A stretch of 64,000 nucleotides of DNA from Bog-473 sp963706555. GTDB lineage: Bacteria; Actinomycetota; Acidimicrobiia; Acidimicrobiales; RAAP-2. Positions 1 to 10,170 of the stretch are shown one piece after another. Location of the stretch: the NCBI GenBank assembly GCA_963706555.1, contig OY970164.1, forward strand, positions 248,001 to 312,000, read 5' to 3'. The position numbers and the translations under genes are program-made. Positions within the stretch are counted from its first letter, which is position 1. Each line of letters opens with the position of its first letter. Under the pieces are notes generated by a model. It was not told the origin of the DNA and searched no databases. It saw only the letters and a program-made list of their open reading frames with translations.

Positions 1-61
1 CTTTGAGGGATCCGGTGATGGACTCTGTGGTTCCTTCCACGGACCCAAGGAGCCCATCACC

Positions 62-263
62 GTGACCCCAGCAGAGATCATTACCAGAGACGCATTGCCG
101 TGTTGGACCATGCGCAGCGTACAGGCAACGTGACCGAGGCCTGTGTGGTCTTCGGCATCTCTCGGACCCGCTACTGAGTGAAAGAACGTGGCCGATCGCT
201 ACGGCCTCGAAAACGGCATTGTTCGCAGCATTGCACCGGCTTGTTGTTTCCGGTGACCAAGAA
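62..263 (+). pseudogene. Decayed IS481-like transposase N-terminus
   Basis: The frame read from 82 to 177 gives a start resembling IS481-type transposases: a basic stretch, then a helix-turn-helix with TEACVVFGISRTRY, ending at a stop at 175. In a shifted frame just after the stop the expected continuation can be read (NVADRYGLE), so at least two small indels have broken it. Nothing of the DDE catalytic core is visible. The reading rests on resemblance of a short segment only. Confidence 0.45.
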
Positions 264-469
264 CGGGCGCACGGCGCGTCAGGAGTTGGCGGCTACTATG
301 ACCCCAGCTGCAGTCGTCGACTTCGACACACACTTAGGTCGGCAGCGGGTCTCGCAAGGAACTCAGACGAGTCGCATCGGAACATCTGACGTTAGTCGGG
401 TCCGTGATCCTAGAATCGTCACAACTTCTTACCAATCTGCGGCAGTACAGTGAGGAGACTGAGTCCGCA

Positions 470-730
470 TCACTCGTCTCCCGGTCCTTCTGTCGTATAG
501 CGACTCATCCGACCGGAAGTAAGGAGCGCATAGAGACGATCGCAGGCCTCATCTTCACTGACGAAGAGCGTCTCTTCATATCGCTGCCCCCGTTCCGAGT
601 GGTACACGTACCAGAGTGAGCCACGCTCTTCGAGGCATAGCCGATCTCCCCACAATCCACCGTCAAGGGAATAGAGGTCTTCCGGCACACCTTCAAGTTC
701 TAGACGTTCAGCGAGAGCTGCTCGATTCAT
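470..730 (-). CDS. Putative immunity protein for the adjacent TNT toxin
   Basis: An 86-residue acidic protein starting at an ATG with a strong GGAGG sequence a few bases upstream. It begins 17 bases after the true end of the Rhs-TNT reading frame (stop at 748-750), the position expected of an immunity gene in polymorphic toxin loci. The sequence has the pattern of small immunity proteins found next to TNT domains: a YSLDGG motif, then WYVYHSERGQ, then a C-terminal helix beginning SEDEACDRLYALL. Known: TNT toxins need a dedicated inhibitor. Inferred: this protein binds the TNT domain in the cytoplasm. It is intact even though the toxin gene is broken, which would fit immunity kept for protection against kin. 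Confidence 0.7.
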   Translation of the reverse strand: MNRAALAERLELEGVPEDLYSLDGGLWGDRLCLEERGSLWYVYHSERGQRYEETLFVSEDEACDRLYALLTSGRMSRYTTEGPGDE

Positions 731-747
731 TTCGCCTCCATGATGCG

Positions 748-3700
748 CTAACCGATTGGTTTCAAGTAACCAGCCCCGACTTGCTCTCGGGTTGAGAACT
801 GAAGGAAGTATTGCGTACCACCACCGACCTCTCCGAACGCTGGAGCCGCTGTTCCCGACTGCACTGGCAATGGTCGAACGACCTCATAAGAAATTGTTGC
901 GAAGTGTTCACATCCGGCGGAAGCGATCTCTGGGCAATGGGGGTCCCTTCCGGGGAAACGAACTGACCACTTTCGGTGCCATATCGATCAATGACGGTAC
1001 CGGGCTGCAGAATCTCGTCAACTGGATCACCGAGAAACCCGTTATTTACTGGGTAGTACGGTTCGATTGCTTGGCTTGACGTAGCTCCCGCATCAGCCTC
1101 CGTTGCCTCCGCCTCAACCTCCTCGACGGTCTTCGCCCCGGTGGCGACTTCATCGGCTGCGCCCGCTCCCCCGCCGAGGATGCCGATCGCCAGCGTCCCA
1201 AAGATGGTGCCGGTGTCCGATGCCCAGCCGAAGCCGCAATAGGGGGCAGCGATCTGGACGTGGCCGAGGGTTGCGGTCGAGACCACGACGTTGCCGATCC
1301 CTGCGCCGTAGTCGGCCACCGCCTTGAGCCCATTGGTGAGGCTGAACCCGCCGCCCTTTTGGGACTGCAGCGTGTTCTCGGTCTGGTTCACCCAGGACTT
1401 CGACGTCCAGTCGCAGGCCCCAGAGACCAGGAACGTTCCTCCAGAAGTGCTGCACAGCCCCAACGGATCCGTGTCGTTCACCGGATTGTCCCCCGTGTAG
1501 GCGTAGGGCTGGCCGGTCTCGTCGACCAGGGGGTCCACGCTCAGGAACTGCCCCGTCCCCGGGTCGTAGTAGCGCCCAATGAGGTAATCCAACCCGGTCG
1601 GATCGGTGTAGGCCCCGGCGAAGCCAAATGGGGTGTCGGCACTCACGCCACCGAAGGTCTCGGGGTTGCCCCAGGCGTCGTAGGAGGTCGAGTCGGTCAG
1701 GCTGCCGGCGGAGTTGACGATTCCGCGGACCGACCCCAGAGCGTCAGCAACGAGGTAAGTAATCGTGCCTGAAGAGAGGTTTACCTGCTCGAAAGGCGTG
1801 CCACTTGGACCGTAGATGTAGGCATTGTCCGAGTCCATAAGCAGCCCCGGAACAGACGACGTGGCGTCCCACACGAAATGTTCGGTGCTAGATCCGCCGC
1901 CGGTCGGAGTTGTCGTGGCTGCAGTGCGCAGCCCTTCGCCGTCGTAGGTAGCAGCGGTCATATTGGCGCCTGCATTGACATAGCCAGTGAGTTGCGCGGC
2001 CCCGTTGTAAGAGGCAGTCACCGTGGCCGTGCCACCCACGCTTTGTTGCGTCCGGTTGCCCGAGGCGTCGAACGTGTTCGTCGTCGTCGTACCCGAGAGC
2101 ACCGAGGACGTGAGTTCCGAGGCGTGGTCGTAAGTGCCGGTCGCCCCGGTGGGCAGCGTGGTCAGGTTGGAACTGGCGTCTTCGCCGTAGGTGAGGGTAC
2201 CTGACCCTGGCGTCATCGTGGTCACCCGGCCCGCCGCGTCATAGGTGTAGTCGGCCGGGGACAAGGCGCTCGACGGAGTGTCCGTCTCGCTGGCGATGGC
2301 CCCTGACGGCACGTTCGAGTAGGCGAACTCTTGGAGGGTCGAGCCGTTGGTCAGGGTGATCGATGACGGCGCGTCATTCGCCGCATAGGCGGTGTCGATC
2401 GTGTCGCCGCTCGCACCCAATGACAATGCCGAGGGGTGCCCGTCGGCTGTGTTGGAAACAACCGAGGTGTTCCCGTTGAAATCGGTCACCGACGTCAGCT
2501 CCGAAGCGGCGTCGTAGCCGTAAGTGACCATGTCCGTGTTGGCCCAGGTCGCCCCGCCCCCGAGGGGATAGGTGATCGAGGTGGTGTCGCCGAGGGCATC
2601 GTGGCCGTAGGAGACGGTCTTGCCCGCCCCGTTGTCGGCTCCGGTGAGCTCGTCGAAGGGGTTGTAAGAGTACGACGAGGTGCCACTGGCATCGGTCATG
2701 GCCGTGCGGTTCCCGTTGGCGTCGTAGGCGTAGGACGCGTCGTGGGTGGAGTCTGAGTAGCTCACGCCGGACGACTGGTCGAGCGGGGTGTACGTATTCG
2801 TCGCTGTGACCCCGTCTGGACTATCAGAGGTCAGCACGTTGCCGGCCGGGTCGTAGGTGAGCGTCGTGACCTGGCCGCTCGAAGCCACGCTCGTGGCTGG
2901 GGCTGTCTTGGTGACCAGCTCTCCCACCGAGTCGTAGCTATAGGCGGTCTGGTAGGAAGAGGAGGTCTGATATGGCGACGACCCCGAGCAGGTAGCCACC
3001 GATGAGGTGTTGCCGTCGGGGGCCACACTGGCCGTCTTGTTGCCGTTGGGGTCATAGCAATTACTCGTCGTCGCAGCTACCCCCGTCAAGGCCCCGGTCG
3101 TCGTCGTCAACAGCTCGCCAGTGGCGTCGTAGGAGTAGACCGTGAGGTCGTCGGACGCCCCGCCCGAGGTAGAGGTCGGGGGCGCGTCGACCGAGATGAG
3201 CTGACCGACCGGGTCATAGGAGTAGGTCGTGGTCTCATGACCCGACAGTCCCGAAGGTGCCGGGCTGGTCACCGTTGTCTTGTTGCCTTGCGCGTCGTAG
3301 GCGACGGTCGTGGCATCGGTGGCCAGGCGATCGCCGTAGTCGCTCGGGTAGCTACTCGGGCACGACGATGCCGTCAGCGAGTTTGCTGCGACACCCACCG
3401 GGGGAACGTTCTGCGCGACGTGACCGTCTCCGTCGTAACAGGTGAGGGTGGCGTGGCCGTCAGGGTCGGTGGTGAGCGTCGCCTCGTCGTCGGGGTCATA
3501 GGAGGTCGTGGCCGTCACTGTGGCCGGGCCAAGGGCCAAAAAGACCGCCGCCAATTGGCCCGAGACCGAGGTGGTGGCGGTCTTCGAACCGGTAGAACCG
3601 GCCTCTGCCGGCCCGGACCCGCCGGCCAAGAGGCTCGAGATGCCCGAAAGCTGGGTTTGGGCGTGACTGGTCATCGACCCGGGCGCGGTCCACGTGGCCG

Positions 3701-6018
3701 CGGATCCCTGTTGGCCCGCCGCACCGACGAAGACCAACTTGTCGCCGTCATGGGTCGTCGTCAGAGCCGAGGCGGCCACGCTGGTCCCGCTGCTCGTGGC
3801 GGCATCGTCATGGACATCGACCGGGGCCGACGTGTCGACGCCGCTGTAGACAGCCAGGGATGCCACCTTGGGATCGGAGGTCGAGTACGAGATGGTCACC
3901 GCGGTATCACTGCTGACGGTGTGGGTATAGACGTAGGTCGTCGTCTGTCCGGTGTTCTTCGAATCGACCAAGGTGTAACCCGACGGCGTGGTGACCGACT
4001 CGCTGCCTGACGAGGGAGAGGTAGTCGTAGAAAGGAGCACCTCGTCGCCGGCCACCGCTCCCTTGGGCAAGGTCAACGACAGCGAGGCGCTCGAGTTCGA
4101 TCCGCTGGTCGTGCCGATCAGTTCGGGCGAGGTCGTCTCCGTGCTGGCCGTCCGGTTGCCATTGGGGTCATAGGTGTAACTCGTGTGCCGCGGCACGACG
4201 CTGTGGCCCGAGGCGCCACCAACGGTCACCGCCGTCACATTGCCGTCGTCGTCGTAGGTCGACGTGGTGGTGAAATCGGCCGCGTTGGCGCCGGTGAGGT
4301 TCCCGTCCGGTGCAACGCTGCTCGTCTGTTCGCCGTCGGTGTCATAGCCATAGGTGGTGGTAGAGAGTTCACCACCGGAGTTTCCGTCCGGGGTCGATTT
4401 CGAGGTGAGGTCGCCGTCACCGTCATAGGCGAGTTGCGTCACCACGCCATTGGGGTCGATGGTGGCACACGACAGTTCAGTCGACGGCGCAGAGGTGCCA
4501 CACGAGTCCGAGCCCCCGAGCGTCACCGACTCGCCGTTGTAGAGGTCGTAGGTCGTGTGTGACTGGGAAGCCGACCCCGCGCCGGGCGCGTAGTCACCGG
4601 TGGTCTGGTAGATCAGGTTCCCGTCGGTGTCGTACTCGGTGTAGGTGACGTATTTCGGCGGGGCCGAGCCCGGTGGGGTGACGGTGCCTCCTCCTGTGAT
4701 CGCCGAGGGAGGGCTGAGTGACGAACACGGGCTCGACGCAAGCGGTTGCGCGGCACAGGTCACCTCGTCGAAGGTGTTGTAGGCGTAGGTCCACACCTTG
4801 CCCAGCGGGTTGGTCTTGGTGATCACGTTGCCGTCGGTGTCGTAGGTGTAGCCCGTCGTGTGATTGTTGGCGTCGGTGACGTTGTCGTCGAGCAGGGTGG
4901 AGGGATCGAGACTGTAGGTCGTGGCCGCGGCCGAGGCCGTTCCGTAGCCGGTCACCTTTTGCACCAACGTGCCGGCGTTGTAGCTGTAGCCCGTCTCGTT
5001 CCCATCAGGGTCGGTAACGACGACAGTCCCGCTGAGACTCATCGGGTCTATACCCGAGTAATCAAAAGAAGTGACGCGGCCCATCGGGTCACTCTGCGAG
5101 GTGACCTGGCCCGCCGCGTTGTAAGTGTTGGTAGTCACGTCGCCCGCGTCGGGGTTGCCCGACTGTCCATTGGGTGCGGTAACGGTCAGCAGATCGTGCT
5201 TGAGGTCGGCGTTGGCGTTGGCGGAGTCATAGCTATAGGACGTGACGTTGCCCAACGGGTCGGTGACCGAGGTGAGGTTCCCCGAGGAGTACGAATAGGT
5301 GGTGCGCCGGGCCAGCGGGTCAGTGACCGAGGTGATCGTGCCGGTGTCCCCCGAGCCCGACCAGCCCAAGGTGAGGGTGCGGCCCGAGGCTGAGGTCACC
5401 GTCTCGCACGACCCCGCGCCCGACGGGCAGTGTCCCGATCCCGGCGATGGCGTGGTGTAGGTGAGGGACTCGGTGGCGCCGTCGGGATCGGCAATGGAGG
5501 TCAGCTGGCCCGAGGAGTTGAAGGTGTAGGTCGTGTTCGGGTGCTCGACCAACGTGTAGGTCGAAGACCCGGAGTTATACGTGAGGGAGCCGAGAACCCT
5601 TGGCAGGGTGCAATAGGTGCCGGAGCTGCCGGGACCGACATAGGGGGCCTGGCACGCGCTGCTCACCGGAGGCACGAACAGCGCCTCGGAACCATTGGCC
5701 TGGGTGAAGGTGATGTCGCCACTAACTGCCGTGCCGTAGTCGGAGTTCAACGAGAGCGAAGTGTTCCAGTTATCCGTCCAGCCATAGCCGAGCGGGCCCG
5801 GGCTCGACGAGGCTGACTGCGCTTGGGCCGCCGTGGCGTCGTAGGTGCGGGTGAACGAAAGGGAAGGACCATAGGTCGGCAGGGCAGCATCGGTCGCCGA
5901 CTCGGTGAAATCCCCGCTCGCATTGTCGATCGGATCGCCCGACTTGCACGTACAGGTACCCGGAGAAATGCCACCGCCACCACCTCTGCGCTGGGCGGCA
6001 CCAGGGGCACCGCTGAGG
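748..6018 (-). pseudogene. Rhs/YD-repeat toxin, C-terminal part with TNT domain (split and frameshifted)
   Basis: From the IS boundary the frame reads a glycine run and a DUF6531-like start (CKSGDPIDNASGDF), then more than 1,000 residues of YD repeats (YSYD, TYDPNGN). A carbohydrate-binding-like insert lies near 3520-4110. The Rhs core ends with GRYYDPGTGQFLSVDP and DPLGL near 1450-1600. A hydrophobic pre-toxin stretch follows, then a TNT domain with DRYG, GQFVSPEGTP and QRSLPP. Around 893-903 the frame slips by one base. The other frame continues the TNT fold (YEVVRPLPV, GGGTQY) to a stop at 748-750, leaving the uncorrected frame to end at 762. TNT is known to hydrolyse NAD+. The N-terminus lies beyond the IS21 element. 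The gene is broken as assembled, and a sequencing error could explain the frameshift but not the insertion. Confidence 0.9.
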
Positions 6019-6084
6019 TGTGAATCACGATCGAAAACGGCAGCGCGAAATGGTCGAAAACGGCAGCAGTTCGGTTGTGTGAAG

Positions 6085-6897
6085 TTAGCGTGAGGGAGTG
6101 GGTTCGTCCACAGGTTCGGTGACGGGTTTGCTCTGGCGCCTCGTGCGGGCCTTGGCGTCTTGGAGCCGGTAGCTCTCGCCTTTGGTCTCGATGATGCGAC
6201 AACGGTGCGTGAGCCGGTCGAGGGTTGCTCCCGTGAGACGTTCGGATCCGAGCACTTCGGTCCACGACTCGAAGGGTAGATTTGTGGTCACAATCAGACT
6301 CGTGCGCTCATAGGCGGTCGAGATGACGTCGAAGAGCAGCTCGGAGCCGACCTTGGAAGCGGGCACATAGCCCAGTTCGTCGAGGACGAGCAGATCCAGT
6401 TTGGCGAACTGACCCTTCAGGCGCAGGAAACTGCGCTCGTCTCTCGCCTCGATGAGGGCGGTGACCAACTCGGTGGTGCGGATGAAGCGGACCCGATAAC
6501 CCTTGGCGCAGGCCTGAGCGGCCAGCGCGGTCGCCAAGTGGCTCTTGCCGGTGCCGGGATTGCCCACCATCAAGATGTTCTCCTTCTTGTCGATGTACTC
6601 ACAGCGCATCAGCTCGGCGACCAGCACCTTGTTGACCGAGGGCCGGGCGGCGAAGTCGAAGGTCTCGAGCGTCTTGATGGTCGGAAAACGCGCGAACTTG
6701 ACCCTGCGCTCCGCCGAGCGTTTCTCGCGTTCTAAGAGCTCCAGCTCGGTCAGGCGCAAGAGATAGGCCAGATGATCGGCGTTGTCTGCTGCGGCCTGGG
6801 TGGCCACCTTCTCGCACTCGGCCGCCACCGTCGGGAGACGGAGTGTCTTGAGGTGGTGGTGCAAGAGCACGGTGGACTTGGTGTCTGTGGCTTTCAT
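6085..6897 (-). CDS. istB: IS21 transposition helper ATPase IstB
   Basis: A 270-residue AAA+ ATPase of the DnaC/IstB type. Walker A reads GNPGTGKSHLA, Walker B LLVLDELGY, with the sensor stretch IVTTNLPF after it. In IS21 transposition IstB helps the IstA transposase select and join the target DNA. An AAGGAG sequence precedes the ATG at 6897 by about six bases. It follows istA by 34 bases on the same strand, the usual IS21 order. It appears intact. Confidence 0.95.
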   Translation of the reverse strand: MKATDTKSTVLLHHHLKTLRLPTVAAECEKVATQAAADNADHLAYLLRLTELELLEREKRSAERRVKFARFPTIKTLETFDFAARPSVNKVLVAELMRCEYIDKKENILMVGNPGTGKSHLATALAAQACAKGYRVRFIRTTELVTALIEARDERSFLRLKGQFAKLDLLVLDELGYVPASKVGSELLFDVISTAYERTSLIVTTNLPFESWTEVLGSERLTGATLDRLTHRCRIIETKGESYRLQDAKARTRRQSKPVTEPVDEPTPSR

Positions 6898-6931
6898 GGT
6901 GTTGCTCCTTTCATTTGGCGGCTGTAATCGC

Positions 6932-8416
6932 TCATGCGCTCAGTCCGGTGAGGGCCTGATAAGCGCTGAGATCGGGTGGGTCGATGGCCACCGTCTTGAG
7001 GTGCGGATGGCCGTCGAGGCTGAAGAGCCCGACCGGTTCTTCGGCGTGGTGGAACAGGATCAGGGCAATGGCGTCGGATCCTGTCGCCCCGATGGTGATG
7101 GCCGCATCCACCGCTTTGGTCAGCGCGGGCAGCGTGGCGTTCTCCAAGAGCCGCAGCACCTTGATGAACTCGCGCGTCCCTTTGTCGCCGAGGTCGGCCT
7201 CGAGGCGGCGGCGGAGCAGCGCGAAGCAATCGGGCAGGCCCCAGTTCTCGAGGGGACGGGCGAAGTCGAGCGCACCGGGCTTTCGCTCCAAGAGGGCCAG
7301 GTAGTGGACCGGATCGAAGGAGATGCGCTCTTTGCCCCAGTGGCGAGGGTGGCGGGCGACCACGTCGGTCCCGCTGCAGATCGCCACCTCTTCGATCCCG
7401 CCGATGACGCTGACTTCGTGGTGGGCATCCGCGGTCGGCACCGAGTAGTCGTTGCGGTCAAAACGCACGAGGGAGAGCGAGTTGGCATGACCCTGCACCA
7501 CCCGTCGGGGTTCGAAGGTTTCGGCCGGCAGGGCCAACATGGCGGCGCGGTCTTCAATCAGGCGTTCCGCCTTGGTGCCGGCCTTACCCCGGACCTTGCG
7601 GAACAGGTCGGCATAACACGCTGCGGCGAGGTACCTGTTCAGCGCCGCCCATGACGGGAACGACGGAACCGGGACCAACAGGTTGCGCCGCGAGTACCCG
7701 ACGTGGTTCTCCACGTGGCCCTTCTCGTTGCCCCGTCCCACCCGGCAGAAGTGGTGGTCGAAAAGATGATGGCTTTCGAGGGTCATGAATCCTTTGGTCA
7801 GCGCCCGCTCTTTGCCCATCACCTTGGCCACCGCGATGGTGGTGTTGTCATAGGAGATCCGCACCGGCACCCCGCCGAAGAAGGCGAAGCCGGCAACGTG
7901 CGCGGCCTGGAAGGTCTCGGTGCACTCACGCGGATAGGCCGAGAGGAAGTAGGCGTCCGAATACGGCAGCGTGATGACACCGAGCGCGGCTTTGACCCGC
8001 TCGCCGGCGATCTCGACCGTGGCTTCTCCGAAGTCGAACTGGGCGTGTCCCGGCGGATGCGACAGCGGGACGAACACCTCCTTCGAAGACGCCCTGGCTT
8101 GCGCCACCGCCCTTTGCACCTGGGAGTAACACCCCGTGTAGCCGTACTCGTCCCGGAGCCGGTCAAAGATGCGCCGCGCCGTGTGGCGCTGTTTGGGCGG
8201 GGCCTCCTTGTCGTCGGCCAGGATCTGATCGATGGTGGCCAGGTGACGCCCGAGCACGGGCTTTCGGCGCGCCTCGGCCATCTGATAGCCGGGAGGTTCG
8301 ACGTTGCCCAGAATCTTGGCGAGGGCTTGATGGCCGATCCCGTAATCACGATAGATCGAACGCTTCGACGCGCCTTCCACCAGTACCTTCCGTCGAATCT
8401 CGGTCCATTGGTCCAT
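6932..8416 (-). CDS. istA: IS21 transposase IstA
   Basis: A DDE recombinase of about 494 residues. An N-terminal helix-turn-helix (SIYRDYGIGHQALAKIL) is followed by the rve core. The first Asp lies in FDFGEA, the second in SYDNTTIAV and the Glu in GNEKGHVEN, so all three catalytic residues are present. I prefer the ATG at 8416 because GAGAAGG lies about ten bases upstream; an in-frame GTG at 8428 is the longer alternative. Together with istB it makes an apparently functional element. On the toxin side, its insertion disconnects the signal peptide from the Rhs shell. Confidence 0.94.
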   Translation of the reverse strand: MDQWTEIRRKVLVEGASKRSIYRDYGIGHQALAKILGNVEPPGYQMAEARRKPVLGRHLATIDQILADDKEAPPKQRHTARRIFDRLRDEYGYTGCYSQVQRAVAQARASSKEVFVPLSHPPGHAQFDFGEATVEIAGERVKAALGVITLPYSDAYFLSAYPRECTETFQAAHVAGFAFFGGVPVRISYDNTTIAVAKVMGKERALTKGFMTLESHHLFDHHFCRVGRGNEKGHVENHVGYSRRNLLVPVPSFPSWAALNRYLAAACYADLFRKVRGKAGTKAERLIEDRAAMLALPAETFEPRRVVQGHANSLSLVRFDRNDYSVPTADAHHEVSVIGGIEEVAICSGTDVVARHPRHWGKERISFDPVHYLALLERKPGALDFARPLENWGLPDCFALLRRRLEADLGDKGTREFIKVLRLLENATLPALTKAVDAAITIGATGSDAIALILFHHAEEPVGLFSLDGHPHLKTVAIDPPDLSAYQALTGLSA

Positions 8417-8566
8417 GTCGGTGTGCACCCTTCTCCCGTTCTGCTCGTCCGTCCAGGCTCCAAGCCTTGAAGCGGGATCGAACAGATCCGGGGATTATTT
8501 AGGTGCTGCCGTTTTCGACCATTTTTCTTGTTTCTTGGGTGCTGCCGTTTTCAACCGTGATTTACA

Positions 8567-8978
8567 CACTGGTCGCCGGGCCGCCATCCCCCGAAAAGCC
8601 ATTCGAGGCGATTCCCGCTACTGTCTTGACGAGTCCATTGGAGGCGCTGACTTCGCGAATCTCGCTGTTGACGTTGTAAAAGACGTTGCCCGCCGAGTCC
8701 GTTGCCAGAGCCGCAGGAGAGCCACCAGTTGAGGACAACGCTGGCACGCCGTCCACTGTGTAGCTCCCTCCACCGGCGAAGTACGACACATAGGAACCTG
8801 TAGCTCCGGCGGGGCCGGCCGGAACGAGGACGTCCGTTGTCAAGATTGCAGTCAGCGAGAGGGCAATAACGCTGAGACCGCATAACAGCCTCAGCGTGAT
8901 TTTCAACACGATTGTCCGACGAACGGTCTTCGACGAATCGCAACCGTGACGCTGTCGGACACTCTCATTCGATCCCAT
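8567..8978 (-). pseudogene. Rhs toxin N-terminal fragment: signal peptide and NHL-like repeat
   Basis: The ATG at 8978 has GGGAGG five bases upstream. The product begins with a charged region and a long hydrophobic segment (LLCGLSVIALSLTAIL), then an Ala-rich cleavage region (AGPAGATG), so it is exported. It continues into a beta-propeller start with NHL character (GSPAALATDSAGNVFYNVNS) and NGFSGDGGPATS, where the IS21 end interrupts it. The same strand and the same kind of sequence resume beyond the element in the Rhs C-terminal part. I read both as one former gene. NHL repeats normally come in series, so some propeller repeats may have been lost at the insertion. Confidence 0.82.
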
Positions 8979-9037
8979 CTGTCCTCCCACACTCTGAGGG
9001 ATGAGGTCGCAACGAAAGCCGACACAGTGTGCCGTAC

Positions 9038-9115
9038 CATTTCGGCGGCCCGGCTAACTCAGAGAGTCCCGTAGCTTTGCGTCCCCCCCTTACGAGGGGT
9101 TTGCCTTTTCGATTG
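9038..9115 (-). promoter_or_regulatory. Cyclic-di-GMP-I (GEMM) riboswitch
   Basis: Read on the minus strand, the conserved GEMM-I core appears in order: AGGCAAACC; a hairpin with a GNRA loop (CCCCTCGTAAGGGG); GGGACGCAAAGCTACGGG; a short hairpin ACTC-TCT-GAGT; and the closing TAGCCGGGCCGCCG. These match the Vc2-type c-di-GMP aptamer in sequence and spacing. It lies about 60 bases upstream of the Rhs toxin start at 8978, in the 5' leader. No clear terminator with a T-run follows, so control of translation initiation is as likely as transcriptional control. Confidence 0.9.
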
Positions 9116-9766
9116 TTCTTGCTGGACTCGACTTGGGGGGCCAAAAGACGTCTGGCGCACACCAAGCCGATCCGTACTTGTTGTCTACGAATCAAAGTAT
9201 GTGATGCGCTAATACCGCTGTCCATGGCCCGTTTGGGCCATCTTTTCCCGCCCGAATGGGCTCACAGATCCATCTATTTGTCCGTCATGACGAACGGCTC
9301 CGCGACCCGTGCGTGAACCGTCGCGACTCCCTACGGGGAAATCCCAACGCGACGTTGGTTGTTATCTGATCGCGAAGTTAGTCGATATCGGCAGTCGAGC
9401 TCGCAAGCGGATCAGCGCAGGTAGCGTGACGGTTGCCAAATGGTTGCTTGTCGTTTCCGCGTTTGCGTAACGGGCCGTTCTTATGCGTAGATAGCGGCAC
9501 CTTCCCACGGGATCGTGAGAACCTGACACAGAAGGGTGTTACCCGTGATGTGTTTGACAGGAATCGATAGCGCGAAGTGGCTTCTCTGAGCCTGGGACCA
9601 TCAGGCGTGAAGGGCTGTGCCCACGTCATCGAATGCTTTCGTCGTGTCAATGGGCAACGATGTTCGGGTAGGCGGGGTCTGAGACTGTTTTCACGAGATT
9701 ACGTGGCCGCAGAGTCCAAGACGAGTCCCCGACTTCGGACAACTCACCCTTTCTGAGTGGACGCGG
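9116..9766. other. Intergenic stretch without a supportable gene
   Basis: No reading frame here has recognisable domains, a convincing ribosome binding site or good codon character. It should contain the promoter of the riboswitch-led toxin transcript on the minus strand and the promoter of the LuxR-type gene on the plus strand, but neither could be fixed with confidence. Confidence 0.5.
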
Positions 9767-9997
9767 ATGACGAACCTGACAGCTCGCGAACAGGATGTGA
9801 TGCACTTGCTTGCGGAAGGGCTCTCCACGGCCGCGATATCCACGGAACTTCACGTCAGCATTAACACGACCAAGAAGCATTTGACGTCGATTTACCACAA
9901 ACTGGGCGTGAACAGCCGAACACAGGCCATAGCCACGGCGACGACAACCGGGGTCATCTCGCGTGGTCAACCCATAGGAGGAGCACCGATTCCCTGA
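9767..9997 (+). CDS. Small LuxR-type DNA-binding protein
   Basis: A 76-residue protein that is almost only a LuxR/GerE helix-turn-helix. It shows LTAREQDVMHLLAEGLS, then ISTELHVSINTTKKHL, then IYHKLGVNSRTQAIATA, the complete four-helix DNA-binding domain. No receiver or ligand-binding domain precedes it. It may be a free-standing regulator or the surviving end of a longer LuxR protein. Its target is unknown. The start ATG leads directly into the domain. Nothing in the immediate downstream genes identifies a regulon. Confidence 0.75.
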   Translation: MTNLTAREQDVMHLLAEGLSTAAISTELHVSINTTKKHLTSIYHKLGVNSRTQAIATATTTGVISRGQPIGGAPIP

Positions 9998-10170
9998 TCG
10001 GACGTACGGCGGCGTCATGCCAACGTGGCGCCTGAGCAAATTGTCGGGATCCCGTTGTACGGGGTGCATGGGACGTGTACGTGATACACGTACCCTAGGC
10101 AGCTCGCGACAATCCGTTTCTCAACAAGGAGGAGCGACGAGCCCGCGGGTTTGCCCGCTACGCCGCAGGT

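Larger units (their letters stand above)
6019..8566 (-). mobile_element. IS21-family insertion sequence (copy 1)
   Basis: The element carries istA and istB on the minus strand. Its ends match as inverted repeats: TGTGAATCACGATCGAAAAC at 6019 and TGTAAATCACGGTTGAAAAC read inward from 8566, both followed by GGCAGC. An inner copy of the TCGAAAACGGCAGC motif lies near each end, the multiple terminal repeats typical of IS21. The flanks CGCTGAGG (left) and CACTGGTC (right) do not form a target duplication. The element sits inside the Rhs toxin gene. Confidence 0.93.

Noticed and set aside
885..910. Programmed minus-one frameshift in the Rhs gene
   Set aside because: No X-XXY-YYZ slippery sequence or downstream stimulatory structure was seen; mutation or sequencing error is simpler.
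1260..5816. Long plus-strand open frames across the Rhs region (for example 3237-4010 and 4746-5393)
   Set aside because: They are antisense shadows of the repetitive, GC-rich Rhs gene, with Arg/Gly/Val-rich composition and no domains.
7703..8470. Plus-strand 255-residue frame over istA
   Set aside because: Antisense shadow of the transposase; no start signal or family.
6011..8574. Target duplication for IS21 copy 1
   Set aside because: The bases outside the matched inverted repeats do not repeat in any 4-8 bp register.
9378..9650. 90-residue minus-strand frame
   Set aside because: Basic, low-information sequence with no start signal or known relatives.
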